Shown: positions 42,956-56,214, counted from the first letter of the stretch. The stretch: DNA of 64,000 nt from Ligustrum vulgare (GCA_963555705.1 OY743174.1:59480234-59544233); one strand, 5' to 3'. Notes: generated by a model not told the origin, from the sequence alone. Program-made: numbers and translations.

Positions 42956-43737
42956 TAAAACTACCCCCACATTTCCACATGGTAATGCAAATAGAAAAAT
43001 GCTAAATGAACAATACATTTTACGCCTTTTTTTTTGTATTTTTTAGGTAGACGTGTGGTTGAAAATTGGAAAGAGAAAATATGTGTGATTAAAAAGTAGT
43101 TTGAAAAATTGTGTTGTTTATAAATTGTAATTATTGCGTAAAAGAACGATGTGTTAACAACTTAGTGGATAATATACTCACATTGGGTGGACTGGGCCCA
43201 TCCCATCACCATGTGAGCGTATTGTCTACCTTCTTATTCAAATGTGTTGTTCATGTAGTATTGTTAATGCAAATAAGAATAGAACTAAAAATAATTTTCT
43301 TCTGGTGCAAATTAAATGGGACCATGCAATCAAAACAAATTGAGAGCTATGTCTGTTGGTATGCATGATGAATATAAACAGAGGGGACATGCTTTGTGGT
43401 ATTAATATTGACACAATTTCATCCCAATATATCTTTCAAGATCCTATTCCTATAAAATCTCTCCTATATTTGGCTCTTTTTAAATCAGATTTCTATGCAA
43501 TATCAACAATAATGTATAGGGGTCCATTTAATAACTTCTATGATTCGATTTAAGATTTTTTGAAACAAGCAAAAAATAATTTAGAATGAGTTATGAAAAA
43601 TGTGTTATGCTCATGATTTTACACATCAAAGACTTATTTTTTCTCGAGTTAGGCAAGTAATAATTCTTGAAAAGACTCATCATCTAATTTCTCTCGTGTA
43701 ATATAATAGTGCGATTAGACGTGTCTTAAAATAATTA
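42956..43737. other. Intergenic DNA with partial MITE
   Basis: 43015-43135 is a partial MITE copy (GGTAGACGTGTGGTTGAAAA, TTGTGTTGTTTATAAATTG). Open frames at 43111-43368 and 43356-43553 have no recognisable product. Confidence 0.45.
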
Positions 43738-43912
43738 AGCCTTCATTCTGTAAAGGAATTATTACCCAATTATAAACTAATTTATAAATAACACAATTTT
43801 CAAATCACTTTTTAATCACACAGATTTTTCGAAATTAATTTTTAGTCACACATTATTTCAAAAAGAACAAAAAAAACCATTTATAAATTCCGAAAAGGCA
43901 GCCTAGAGCATA
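43738..43912. mobile_element. MITE, TTTATAAA family
   Basis: Inverted ends AAGCCTTCATTCTGTAAA and TTCCGAAAAGGCAGCCT; the inside has AACACAATTTTCAAATCAC and TTTTTAATCACAC. Confidence 0.58.
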
Positions 43913-44689
43913 AATTCAGTCCAATCTATCATATATTAGAGAAACTTTTAGACAAGTCTTATCATCTAATTATTCTAGTTGTCAACATTCTTCAATCAAA
44001 ATGTCTTAGAAACTAACCTTAATCCAATCTAATCATTCACAAATCTTTTTTTCACAAGTTGAGAGATGTCTTGACAAGGGGATCACCGGTATCTTTAACA
44101 TGGAACAAATGGTGAAAAAAGAAAATAAAAACATAGAAAATGAATTAAGAAAAAAATGGTTCCATCAATGAAGCCAAAACTATTAATTGAAAATGAACAC
44201 TCAGAAATGCAAACAAAGACATAACATAAGAGTTCTGAGACTTTGTCAGTTGAAAGCAACTTACAGCACATGTTTATAGTCCAGCAAACTCATAATGATA
44301 CATCCCAAATAATTATCTCCTAAGCATGACTAAGTTTTATCTAGATTTCAATTTAAGTCAAAGTTAACAATCAATCTTAACCATATAATTCATGGGTCCT
44401 ACGACTTTAAAAAAAAAAAAAAAATCAACTTTTATTAAAATTTATTAAAAATTTGATTTTAATGTCCATCAAACATGGGCTAAATTAAATGCATGCATGT
44501 CTGATGAAAAGTCTTCATAAATGAAATATTATATTTTTGTGAAAATTCTTTTAAAATTTACCTTGTTTGGCAGACCCCCACCACCCATGGACTCAGGCAG
44601 TAGCCATTGGTCAAAAAACAACCTCTATTATTACATTGAAGCATTAAATTGTGATGTCTAGGTTGAGTCCAAGTAGTAATATTTGGTTG
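43913..44689. other. Intergenic DNA
   Basis: No gene, RNA or clear repeat recognised. Confidence 0.4.
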
Positions 44690-45072
44690 TGTTAGGGTGT
44701 TTATGGATCATTCTTTAGGGTTTCATTTTTCAAAGTTTTGAGTACATTTTCAGTTTTGTATTTTGATGTCTATTTTTTTTATTTTTTTGAAAAAAGTATT
44801 TACTTTGTCATTTTAAAAAATTATTTCTCAAGAAAGAAAATTTGAAAACACATTTACTTTTGAATCTTGAGATTTGAGATATATTTGTTTTTCACGTTTT
44901 CGACGTTTTCAATTTTTTACACTAAAAATACTCAAAATGACCTTTTTTCGTTTTGAGTTTTCTTTACAATTTTTTCCTTGTTTTCGAAAAAATAAAAGTG
45001 AACAAGTTTTTTATATTTTTAAAAGTTGAAAATAGAAAATGACATGAAAACAACAAATAAAACAATGGCTAA
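44690..45072. mobile_element. Candidate foldback element
   Basis: TTTTCAAAGTTTTGAG and TTTTCAGTTTTGTATTTT on the left are mirrored by AAAAGTTGAAAATAGAAAATGAC on the right, and inner TTTTCG words recur in both orientations. It resembles 27632-28440 in style. Confidence 0.4.
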
Positions 45073-45738
45073 ATGGTTTGACTCTTCCATTAGAATGTTG
45101 AGCAGCAAATTATTGGTGCGATCAACTAACATTGCACGAGTTGGCTTGCAAGTCGGGTTGGCTAGCTTGCGAGTCGTCCTTGGTGAGACCTTCAGTAATT
45201 AGGACATCACCAAGAGTTTACCTCAAATTTGGGTAAAAATTATCCCAAATTTAGGTAGACTTAAATTTTTCTCCAACAGCTCAAATTTGAGGTCAAGTGA
45301 ATAGGTACTCATTTTTGTTAGGACTATGCTATACACAAAAAATGGATTACACAGTGAATGATACACCCTCACATGAAGGGGGGATCCGTACACTATAGGC
45401 TTCACTGCATCTGAGTAGTGTGTCACCCAGTATGTTATACATTTTCTGTGTTTAGCATTATTCTTTTTGTTATAATTTCTTAATTTTTTTACCATGATTA
45501 TAAATTTGTTAATTAACGACTTTAATTCAAATTAATAGCTAACGAGTATAATGAACCCAAAAAAAAAAACTCGATTTTGAACAGCAAAATACACCTAGTT
45601 TATGTTTTCCTCACGTTGTTGTCGCATATGTAGCTTCGTTTGTCATAAGTCGTCATTATCCATGGAAATTGAATTTCAGTATTTTTAATTATCCAAACTA
45701 ATACGTGCCGATTTTGTAACAATATTAACAACACTTTT
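45073..45738. other. Intergenic DNA
   Basis: No gene recognised. Confidence 0.4.
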
Positions 45739-46251
45739 AGGCTACGTTTGATATCATTTTTTTTTCCATGGAATTCAACAAATTTTCAACAATTTTCTAA
45801 CTTTTGAGTGTTTGATTAGTTCACAATTCCAGGTAAATGATTTCCCAGCTAGGTCCTTCATGCGCCAACTTTCCCTCTTTTCGTGGAATTTCATTTCTCG
45901 GCCAGGGAGTAGAATTTATTTTTCAATCAAAATAGCGTACCAATTTTGTCACGTTTGATCCATTTTGTTGTTGTTAATTAATTCATTTTTTTTAAAAAAA
46001 AATTATCATTATTATTATCAGGTATAAATGTATGAAAAAAATTATTTTTTTGATTAAAATAGCTATATTTTGCTTTATTTACCATGAAAAATAACGTCAG
46101 TCAAACAACAGAAGTCAAAAAATTTCTCACTTTTTCCACATAGAATATTAAACCAATCAAACACATTAAACTTTCAATTCACAGGAATTCAATTCCTTGA
46201 AATTCATTTTCTTTCCACTCAAATTCAACCATCGCTATCAAACGCAGCCTT
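45739..46251 (-). mobile_element. Tourist-like MITE, copy 1
   Basis: Ends GGCTACGTTTGATATC and GATAGC-complement ...CAAACGCAGCC are inverted repeats flanked by TTA on both sides. Sub-terminal sequence (GGAATTCAA...; TTTCAATTCACAGGAATTC) matches 59174-59702 in the opposite direction. A 3-bp TTA target and GGCTGCGTTTG ends fit PIF/Harbinger-type MITEs. Confidence 0.75.
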
Positions 46252-46568
46252 ACTATTATTGTGAACAAAAATAGTTTTTTAGAAAAAATTAAATTAACAA
46301 TTATAAAATTATTATAACATTTGAAATTAAATAGTAATAATTATAACATTTACAATTACGATTATTACTATAACGACAAATTATAGGCTAATTATAAATA
46401 TTTAACATTTAAATTAAATATGAAAATGATAAATAAAAAATGTCAACCTTAAATTTGAGACTGTGAAAAGTGAGACCTCATTCACAACCCCCAAATTTGA
46501 GGTATCGTTTGAGGTATTATTGGAGGAGATTTTACCCCCAATTTTAGGGTTCTCTTGAAGATGACCTT
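46252..46568. other. Intergenic DNA
   Basis: Very AT-rich, nothing recognised. Confidence 0.4.
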
Positions 46569-46748
46569 AGAGCCTGTTTGATAATGTGAAAAAAAAAAAA
46601 AAAATTTGATTTTTGTAATTTTTTTGATGCATGTGTAGTTTAAAAATATTTGAAAAGTCAAAAATTGTGGGCTTAACTAAGAATGTGTGGTCGAGATTGA
46701 GTTTGAAAAGTTATGATAAAACTTTTATCTTTACCAAACAAGCTCTTA
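46569..46748. mobile_element. MITE with AGAGCCTGTTTG ends
   Basis: Left AGAGCCTGTTTGATAA and right TTTACCAAACAAGCTCTTA are inverted repeats about 180 bp apart; similar ends are at 56033-56214. Confidence 0.65.
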
Positions 46749-47208
46749 GTATGCATGGTTGCAAAAATAACTGCACCTTGCATCATCAAATTCAAATTCT
46801 TTTTTTTTTTGGGTTGGATTTCGGGTCAATAAAATAGAGTGTTAGGAAATAAAATTCCATCACATGATTTAACTTTCATCATTCTCTATAATTTCTCGTC
46901 TTATATAACTCTTGACCATTTAGCATTATAATATATATAATAATTATGCGACTATTACTCTTCTTACTTGCAACAATCACTCTCCTTATTCCTTATTTCA
47001 TTCAAAAATGTTATTATTTTACTCTCTGATGTCATAACTCCAACTTATATTTTTCTTGTTGCATTATTATATATAATTTACGTAATGGCTCTCTAAATTT
47101 CTAATCATATCTTCTTAGAATGAAAATTATTTATTTAGTTCTTGCCAAATTTTTAAAGACCAATGAAAATGTAAGTTGTACTACAACCTTCACTAAGATT
47201 AAGCCTCT
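46749..47208. other. Intergenic DNA
   Basis: No gene recognised. Confidence 0.4.
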
Positions 47209-47383
47209 ATTTGGTAAATTTGTTTATAAACAAATTTATTTATAAACAAGATATTTCCTAAAATCACTTTTCAACCACGTACATCTTTTCAAGTCATTTT
47301 TCAATCAAACATTTTACCTCGAAATATCACATTCTTTATTTTATTAACAATTTTTTTTTTTTTTTTACCAAACAAAGGTTAAA
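47209..47383. mobile_element. MITE, TTTATAAACAAAT family
   Basis: Inverted ends TAAGCCTCTATTTGGTAAA and TTTACCAAACAAAGGTTA, with the central foldback TTTGTTTATAAACAAATTTA. Confidence 0.68.
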
Positions 47384-48224
47384 GAAGAATTAATCCTATG
47401 GAAATAGTATTTCTTTAACCTTTGATGATAGTTTGACTCTTGTGGAGAAAGTATTTGCTGTGAAACACGTTGCATAGAAAAAACTCACTACTAACTTTGC
47501 ACAAATTATTGCATATTCTTTACAAGATTTTAATTTGATTAATAAAATATTTATTGTATGTTGTACAGTATACAAGGTTAACAAAATTGTTTTAGAAAAT
47601 CTAGTTTATTTTTTCTTTTATTCTAGTAGGGTCTTTGAATATAATTGTTAAGTGTTTACAATCTAGTGCACGTATTGTGGAATATACTTCGAGTAAATTA
47701 GTGAATATAAAATCGAAAATACGGAGGAATATACACCCTTTTTATCATAATTTGAATTTCTCTCCTATTCGCCAAAACAGTATTTCGAATTCAATTTGTC
47801 ATCAATCCAAATCCAATAATCAAAATTCTCCCTCATTTATAAGGGCTATAAAATCCAATTTAAATCTTTCAAAGTAAATTTTGCGAAATTATAATAGTTT
47901 AGGAACTTTGATTCGTTATAGAAATGAGAACTATATTTTTTTCCATCAATTTCAAGATGAAGTTTTTTTGACTGGTGATGAGTGGAAAATATGAACTTTG
48001 TTTATAGTTTGTTAAAACATGTTTTCATACTTTATGCAATGTGAATCCCGTTTTCTCATTTTAAATTCTGTGTGTAATTTGTATTCCGAGTATTTCAAAC
48101 TTCGTAAATTTAAATTTAAGTGAACTCGAAATGTATGAAATCAACATGCTTGGAGCATCAAAATGTGATGAGATATTACCAAGAGTCAACCTTTTCAATA
48201 TACTTCAATAATGGAATGCACAAG
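47384..48224. other. Intergenic DNA
   Basis: No supported gene; the open frame at 47635-47877 has no family resemblance. Confidence 0.4.
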
Positions 48225-48585
48225 TGTTGAGAAAATCGGAAATCGGTTCGAACCAGAAAAGACAACAGGACAATGGTCAAAAAGTACGACCGAGTTGAAC
48301 CGATTCCAATTAAAAAAATTAAAAATTATTTCAAAAATCATAAAATATTCTAAAAAAAAGTTATTTTACAAATAAATCAAGATTTACTTATTTAGAAAAT
48401 AAAATAATTCACAAAAGTACAACTTAAGGAAAAAAAAAATCAAAAAATCGGGTTTAAAAACTGGTCGGTTCCCGGTTGAACAAGTCAAAAAACCGAGTTT
48501 TTAAGCCAATTTTTAGGCCGGACCAGACCAGTTTTCGATTTTTTCGGTTGAACCGATCGGTCCGATCTGGTTTCTAAACACTGTG
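48225..48585. repeat. Dispersed repeat, copy 2
   Basis: Contains the segment shared with 39829-39965. It ends with GGTTGAACCGATCGGTCCGA, roughly inverted to AATCGGTTCGAACCAG at its start. Non-coding. Confidence 0.55.
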
Positions 48586-48887
48586 AATAACAATATCGAT
48601 TTCTAGTATTGTCCATTATAACCCAAAACTTGTCCACAGCATCCTCTGCAACTTTATCAATACTTACATTACAGGCGTAAGGTTTAGCATGGATGACCAT
48701 TTCTTAAATCGGAATGCATCAAATCCCCTAAACAATTTTCATTGCTATAGTTGAGCTTGTTTTCTTGGTCCAAGACCCTTAAGTAAACATTCCACTTTTG
48801 ATCATGTTTTCATTCCTATCAAGAAATCTAGATTTTCAGATATTAATATTTTAATTGCTTGAACCTTGGACAATTGCGGCCAACAAT
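48586..48887. other. Intergenic DNA
   Basis: Nothing recognised. Confidence 0.4.
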
Positions 48888-49240
48888 AAATCGTTTATAA
48901 ACAGTTGTTTATAAATAATTACGTGACAATATTTTATTTATCCATTTTTTTGAAAAATCAAAAATAGTTGACGCAAATATTTGACCAGTCAAAATTATTG
49001 ACTTTTCAACAAAAAAATTGTTCAATGAAATGCTGACACATGCAAAAATGCTATGTTGCCCACTGTGGGCAATATAACAATTGTCCGCCTTCAATGTAAA
49101 ATAGTCAAGTGTCCTTAATATTTAAAATTCCGACATTTGCCTATTTTTCAATGAATGTGGACAATAGTTATATTGCCGACAGTGGGCAACAGAGCGCGAT
49201 GGCTGACACATAACCTTCCATAAACAAAATTTATAAATAG
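48888..49240. repeat. Dispersed repeat with nested foldback
   Basis: Same family as 36790-36980 and 63100-63270 (GTTTATAAATAATTACGTGACAA, TTTGACCA). The foldback element 49055-49190 sits inside it, and GCTGACACAT is found on both sides. Confidence 0.55.
49055..49190. mobile_element. Short foldback element with 32-bp inverted ends
   Basis: GTTGCCCACTGTGGGCAATA... at the left and its inverse ...TATTGCCGACAGTGGGCAAC at the right. Only two or three mismatches over 32 bases; total 136 bp. Confidence 0.75.
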
Positions 49241-50056
49241 ATTTTACGAGCCAGAGGCTTATTTGTAATTGCAATTGTGAGAATTCTAATTTTCTTGTCC
49301 AACTTAGTTTACCAAATTGAGTTTATTTGCCTACATACCAAGGGCTTGAAATTGACCATCAGAAATTAATCCTTTCATTAATGAGTTTTCTTAAAAAGAT
49401 TAAACACTTTAAGCAATTGGTACTATACAAACCGCCCATTTGAATAATTCAGCAATTCAGATATTTATTTATGTTAATATCTACTTTCATCTTTAACTGG
49501 TTTGAAATTTAAGCTCAACACAAACCACTCAATTCTTATCTTTATGAACCAAAAATTTCAACCAGATCATGCCTGTCATCATAAATTGCATGATGTTGAG
49601 TTTCCTTGTTAGCAGAAAAACACTTCCAGAATGTAAAAACTATTTTCATTGCAGTGTCAACATCTCTGAACCCTGACTATGAATGCTGAAAATGATAAAA
49701 CGGGCACATACATTGATTTTAGATTGTGATTATGAGTCTGAGTTCAATCATAATATGTGCCTCCAAATAAGAATCATGTTTGCCAAACTCACAAAAGCTC
49801 TCCTTCTGGTCCGTAACAAGGAAGATACGATGGAATGCGTGCCATGTTGGCGCTAACGGCTTATAGAAACTCACATGAGGATGAACGTGCACACGTGTTT
49901 TCATGAACACGTCTTTAGTACACAGCGTTGAACAAAAAATAGATTGTAGTAAGAACAAGATACCATGTCTCTGTAGAGCACGGGGAACGTTTCATTCATT
50001 ATAAAGGTACATATCCACACAAGTTTTCAAAATTACCCTTATTCATTGGTATGGTA
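49241..50056. other. Intergenic DNA
   Basis: No gene recognised. The minus-strand open frame 49719-49958 has no family resemblance. Confidence 0.4.
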
Positions 50057-50195
50057 ATGCTATAATGCTCCCGATGGGCACCGCTTATGGTGCCCAACCA
50101 AACACGTGGCACATCGGTATTGGGTAATGCTGAGGTGTGGCGTGTCCGGATGGATACTATAAGCAGTGCCTACCGTGGGCACCATATTAGTTAGG
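50057..50195. mobile_element. Foldback element, GGGCACC type
   Basis: Left CGATGGGCACCGCTTATGGT and right TAAGCAGTGCCTACCGTGGG, with GGTGCCC words in inverse order; about 140 bp. A relative of 49055-49190 in style only. Confidence 0.55.
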
Positions 50196-51427
50196 ACTGT
50201 TCAGTATATACTAGAGATTGTTATTGTCCAAAGACAATGAATAGACCTCTTACCAAACAAGTCCTTTTTTTTTTTTTTTTTTTTGGTCTAGCTACCTGAA
50301 CGGGACACTCAACTGGAAGACAAAGGAGAGGTGGCCTGATTTTAGGTAGAAGTCACAATAGGCTCTGGAAAAGGGACCACAGATAAGAAAGACATGCTAT
50401 ATATAAATAACTTAATTGCTAAAGTTGGATGCACCTCTCGTTTTATTTACATGTTCTCTCATTTTCTAAGCACTAAGGACAAAAATTTGAGGAAAAGGGA
50501 AAAGGGATTTGGATTAATTCATCAGATATTTGTGCCAAACTCGTGTTCGATTTGCAAAGACTAAAACTGAAGAAAAGGAATGTGTAAGAATTAAACACCC
50601 GTGTTCACGAATAAGTAGAAGAGGATGGGAAATAAGATGGATGGAATCGTAATTCAATAAGTTTCTTCTTTTCATTTCCTTCTCTAAACATTCAGAGTAG
50701 GAAGGTTTTGAACATATTAAAATTATAAGTCAAACACAAGAATTAATCAATTTTTTAATACTCAAAACAAATGTTCTAAACTTTGGATACAAGTCTCTGA
50801 GCACAGGTGCAACAGTAAGTTGAATCTGGATTTTCCAAAGATTTCTTGGAAAACTAAATATCTTAAATAAGGAATCTACGCTGAAAAGATGTTTCGTTGT
50901 TATTGTCTGTTTCGGTCGATCATGTATATCGTGCTGTATTGACTGAATTATTGGAGAAATATAGCCTAAGAGCTTAAAAGAGACAAAAGAGCAAACATTC
51001 AAACAATCAGCAGGGAGCCCTAAACATTTTCTCAGACAGCCTTTCCCCTTACCCCTAGAAAGTCCCTTGCTCCCGGAAAGAGCCCTTTTCTCCGACACTG
51101 ATAATAATCAAGCTATTATTCAGTCAAAGAAGGATGATGCACTTCTCAGATTTAGTTTATGGATTAGTATACTAAAATAGCTCCAATGCTTGATTTAATA
51201 AAGAACAACAGAAAGGCAGAGGACAAAATCACTGGAAATGAAATTTGGCGTTAACATATAGCCAACCTTCTGCAGATCCCAATGATTAGTACTATTATTA
51301 ATCTTCCTCAATCCTGAATGAAATAATTTAACAAGGAAAATGTAACATCAGTATAATATAGCAAGAAAATGAAAAGTTAAATAGCATTCTCACTTAGATG
51401 CTAAAGGTTTGCTTGAGCCGGTAAAAC
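50196..51427. other. Intergenic DNA and probable 3' UTR
   Basis: Contains a T20 run near 50266. The segment next to 51428 is the likely 3' UTR of the minus-strand gene. The open frame 50730-51098 (minus) is not supported. Confidence 0.4.
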
Positions 51428-53969
51428 TTACTTCGGCTTGTCAGTTAAAGTCACTAGAGCTCTAAGTACACCTGGACTGATCTTGTCAGCAAGAACACCC
51501 TTTTCAGAAATTGAAAAGGACTTTTCTTTGACATAGCTTTGAAGTTTTATAGATTCGTAATCAAAATGCGTTTGATCTGCATGACGATGTATACCAGCTA
51601 TAAGGAAACCAAGATCAAGACTCCATCCAGAGCAGAAATATAGTTTAACGTGAATGATTGAATGAGCTAGAACATATTCTCTTCAATGATCATAAAGTGC
51701 AGGGTATACAAATAAACACACTGCTACACTAGCAGATGATGGCAGATATTCAAGTGTAAGTTTCTTCCATTTTCACATTTTCTTTACAATCCAATATTTC
51801 GTCAGTTTCCCTCTATATTTTACAACACTGGTGATAAGAGTACCCGATACAGCAAAGTTATATTTCCAACAGCTGAATGGGAGTAAGAGGACAAAAGTAG
51901 TAATTAATTCACCTGAATTTACATTAAGAAAATCCTCCTGCCCAGATCTCAATTATGGAACTTCTGTGCACTTCACAAGTCCATAAGAAAAGATACAGAT
52001 TCTTAACAGCTTTACGGAATTGCTTCCAGAGGCGGATTACGGTGGGAGCAGTGGGGTCATCTGCCCCCACCCAACTTTGGATTTTTTTTTTGTTTTTGTT
52101 TTTTAGTACAGTTTTTTTTTTTTTTTTTTCCGCATTTCAACCTCTCATTTTTTGTTGTTTTGCCTCCACTATATTGACTCTATACTAATTTGCCCTCACA
52201 ATCTTTTCATTCTAGCTCCGCCCTTGCTTGCTTCACTACCTTTGCATGTGATGCAATATTGTATTAAGATTTTAAAATTACTGGGACACCATAGGAATCT
52301 CCGTTAGACAACTTCTAGGAAGGTAGCATGGACAGGCAATTGCGTTTATACCTTTTCTTGACCATTTGTTAAACTATCAAATAGTGTATATATCATATGC
52401 TAAGATCATAGACGATTATGAGCGCCAATTTTGAGTTGTAAGCTTGTTTGCCATCTTATTTTATGCCTAGTAATGCATCTGAAAGTTTGCAGGACTGTAT
52501 GCTAAAGATCAGATTCTGGATAAATTTACTTTTTTCATTGCCAAGAATCAAGTTTGGTTGAGATTAATATCTTTGTAGACATCTATGAGTAGAAAAGAAA
52601 CTAATTGCCAGTAAATTTTGTGTTACCATAACAATTGAATAAAATGTGATCTATCTATAGCTTAAATACATGTATTTAGTGGTTTTGACATATCATTCCG
52701 AGGTGGACAATAAGAAGGGCTCTCAAGAATTTGAAAAACCTTATTATTTTAAATTTTAATACTCCTCCTATCATAGATATGAAAATACAATTCTGCAAGA
52801 TGTAGCCTAGTTTTATGTTTTTAATTCTAAAATTCAAGTTTTACGTATATGTTACTATGTTGATTTTATTTTGTGTTTAATCTATGACTAACTTGATCAC
52901 TTATTCATTGATATCATGGGTTGTTTTCATAATCCGAGAGATGAGCTAACAATCTAGATCATGGAATGAAATCCGGTAATTTAATAGAAGATAGAAATCT
53001 ACTTTTATTATTATTGCGATCATTACAAGAATTCTTGTGTTCCATGCGCTTAGTTAAGAAATAATTTTGACCCGCTGTATAGATATATGGTTGACTTGAT
53101 TAAGTAGATTTGATTTAAACTCGAGTGGGAAATTTCATATGCATTCGTGAATTTGATCGAGCACATTAATAGGAATAAAACTTGAATAATAAGATTAAGA
53201 GTATTTACTAATGTCAAATCATTGTCAAAACACTATAGAAAAATCCTATCTTTTCTTTTGCTTTTATTTAGTAAAATTTTCTATTTTATTTAAATATTCA
53301 TCTCAATTCTATCGTTCAAATAAATTTAGAATTAACATATTTCGGTACTTAATTGCAATCCCTGTGGGACTATAATCTGGACTCTTTGGTCCATTATTTT
53401 ACTTGTCACGACCCGTGCACATGCGGTATATTTTTCACTTTGCAAAATAAATAATAAAAAATTAAGATAAAGTTGTTTCAAAGTAGAACTACGTACATTA
53501 TTGAATGAACTTTTGTCAAAAAGAGATATAAATACCTTTCTCTAAAATGGTATGAGCAGCATGGAATGGAACGCTGGCAAAGAGATCAGTGCCCGTAAAC
53601 ATTAACCATGTCTTCTCTTTTGAATCATGATCACCACAGGTTGCACAGATCTCTTTCACTAGTGGCCTTGATTCAACATCCCTCATTATTGACTCGAATG
53701 GCAAAGGGACACTAGTCTTTGTTGTTTGAGCTCTCTTTCTTAACGCCGTCAAAGCTTCCCTGTTCCCTTGTCTCACTCTGTCATTTTCAACCAACTGCAA
53801 CCACGTTACCCAGAAATCAGGAAAATGCTGAGATAAAAATGAAAACAATTCTATCTAAGAACAATAGTTGTTCAAATTTAATTACCTGATGGCGAGCTAA
53901 TAGAAGATTTTCAGCTTCCATTTCAACTTCAATAAGGCCTTGTTGGAATTCTTTCATTGTTTCATTCAT
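51428..53969 (-). CDS. PDRG1-like / prefoldin beta-like protein
   Basis: Three coding exons on the minus strand: 53969-53886, 53794-53536 and 51576-51428, total 492 bases, 163 residues. All junctions are GT-AG and phases join (0, then 1). It begins MNETMKEFQQGLIEVEMEAENLL, a helical start. NREALTALRKR and then GTDLFASVPFHAAHTILEKDQ correspond to the prefoldin-beta-like fold of p53 and DNA damage-regulated protein 1. A plant-type insertion with CATCGDH lies between. It ends KISPGVLRALVTLTDKPK. Animal PDRG1 works in the R2TP/prefoldin-like chaperone complex that helps assemble RNA polymerases and PIKKs; the same cytosolic role here is inferred. The 1959-base second intron carries an hAT-type MITE (52027-52226). 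Confidence 0.75.
52027..52226. mobile_element. hAT-type MITE in intron
   Basis: Ends CAGAGGCGGA and TCCGCCCTTG are inverted, flanked by 8-bp direct repeats ATTGCTTC (52019-52026) and CTTGCTTC (52227-52234) with one difference. 200 bp, with T-rich runs, no ORF. CAGRGGCGGA ends and 8-bp targets fit hAT. Confidence 0.78.
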
Positions 53970-56032
53970 TTTGCTTCTCAAACAAAATAACCTAAGTGAT
54001 AGTGCTCAAGTTGTCAAATATACTTCATTTGTAATGCAATTATATTAGCTGAACTGCATATTAAGCGTACACACGATGCTTCAATACTTAACATATAAAA
54101 TCTTCACAAAATACTCTAAAGATGGAGCTCTCAAAATTTATTTAAAAAGAAAAAAGAAGGAAATAAAGAACCTCTGATAAAACAAGCAAGTGATTTTGCA
54201 GAAAACGAACGCTAGAGCTTTCATTAGGCCTGGACATGTTTCGGTTCAGTTCTCTTTAGAATCGAACCGATCATGTATTTAGTATGTGGAGCCGTCGAGT
54301 CAAGAATTTAATTAAGGAACCATTCGGTTTGGTTCCATACGGTTCCGTACCATAATTAATTTTTTAAACATTTACAACACTACTACATTAATCTAACTAA
54401 TGATGTGTTCAATCTTACATTTACAAAATAAAACAGTCCAGCTTAAAAATATACAAATAACAAGTTGTCCAATAAGATCTATTCATCAATAAATACAAAT
54501 TACCAGAGAGTAAATAATAACGCTAAACTAATATTAGAAGCCCCTGCATAGAAATTACAATTAAAAATCATCAATATTATGGGTCAAAACACAAATCACT
54601 GAGAACCTATATAACAATAAACAATTATGATTTCCTGGATTAGCCTTATATGTCCAAAAACTGAGTTTAAAACTGAAGAAAGACGTAGAAATTCTTACGA
54701 ATATAGGATTTGATTGTGTGGTCCGTATGAATCTTGATGAGCAAAGATAAAGTCGTGACTTGTAAGAAGGAGCGACTGAAAATGAGGGTAACAACTAAAT
54801 TTAAATGACAAAATGAGTGAGTGTTAGGTGAATTGTGAAGTGAGTTAGGCTTGGTCCTTGTAAGTTAGTGCATTGGACACTTACAATTAATCAGTTAATT
54901 GCCAAATTTGTTTCGAAAAATATTTAAAAAATTTGACTTATTCAATATGAAAAATTAAAAAAAAAAAAATGAGAAGATTAAGTTCTTCGATTCTTGGTCT
55001 AGAATTGAACCAAACCAGACGGTTTTCAAGTCATAGAAATACTATTGGTTAAATTATTTTTCCTCTACTTTGCGCCCAATTGTTTCAATGCCAGTTTACT
55101 TTTCCACCTTTCCACTGTATATTATAAACCAATGAACCAATTGAACATTTCTTTCCTTCCATTCTCCCTCTCCAACTCTCTCATGGCTTTCTATCTTTTC
55201 TCCTCTCCTCTTATACAATTTTAGTTATTGTTGCGTGCATACTGCATCAAGAGAGGTTGAATTTTATAACAAAGACTAATTACACTAAAATATTCTACTT
55301 TTAATCCAATAAAGAAGACTAATAATTTAAAGGAAATAGTGCAATGTTGTCCCTTTCTAATTCTTTCTATAAGATAAAAATCCTTTATCATTGAGTACCT
55401 TTAATATACTATTAGAGTGGTGTAATATACCATTACAATCTACTATTATGTTATGAAGTATAATGTATTTAATTATATAATAGTTCCACGTGCTCAAAGT
55501 TTTAACTATAACGCATTATTTCATCCTAAAGTTAGTGTGTTCGCAACATTTTACAAGCACTCATGATTTCCCATATAGAAAATTCATCAAATCAACAATT
55601 AACAGTTAACAAGTATTAACCAAATTCAGTTGCACTTGCAATTCACACAACAATTAACAGTAATTTCGAGTAGACTTCATGCAACGCGTCAACATTGATT
55701 ACTAAGTACTCATGTCAAGTGTCCTACTAACCAAAACAATACTAAAAGTACAAAACAAAATTGCAGCAAAATTAATAACAATTTCAAGTTCATTTCTCAA
55801 AAAGTATAAAGAATAAAAGAATAAATCTGTTGTAATTTGTTAAAAATATAATGAGGAGTGATTTGGATTTGTGTAAATAAAGTGGAAAACTATCTAGCAA
55901 GTGAAAGAAATGCAAAATGAAATGAAAAACTTTTAGGCCAATCTTTTCGCCTGGGCAACCGACCAGCACAGTCTTCTGGCCTCCTTTCGGTGATGCAATG
56001 GATTTTTAGCTATACTGGGTGACCGCCTAGTT

Positions 56033-56214
56033 TAAGAGCTTGTTTGCTCCTACCTCTTTTTTCAACTTTTCTCTCAAATTCATTTTCAACTATACATTCC
56101 TATGGAACCCACAACTTTTCACACTTTTTAATCACTTTTTAACCACACATTTTCCAAAAAATTCTAAATTCTCCAAAATCTCCCAAAAACAACCTACACC
56201 AAACGGGCTCTAAA
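56033..56214. mobile_element. MITE with AGAGCTTGTTTG ends
   Basis: Left TTTAAGAGCTTGTTTGCTC and right CCAAACGGGCTCTAAAT are inverted; the inside has TTTTCAACT and TTAACCACACATTTT. Related to 46569-46748. Confidence 0.68.

Noticed and set aside
50730..51098. Minus-strand 122-codon frame as an extra exon or gene
   Set aside because: Not needed for the PDRG1-like gene, which stops at 51428, and has no recognisable domain.
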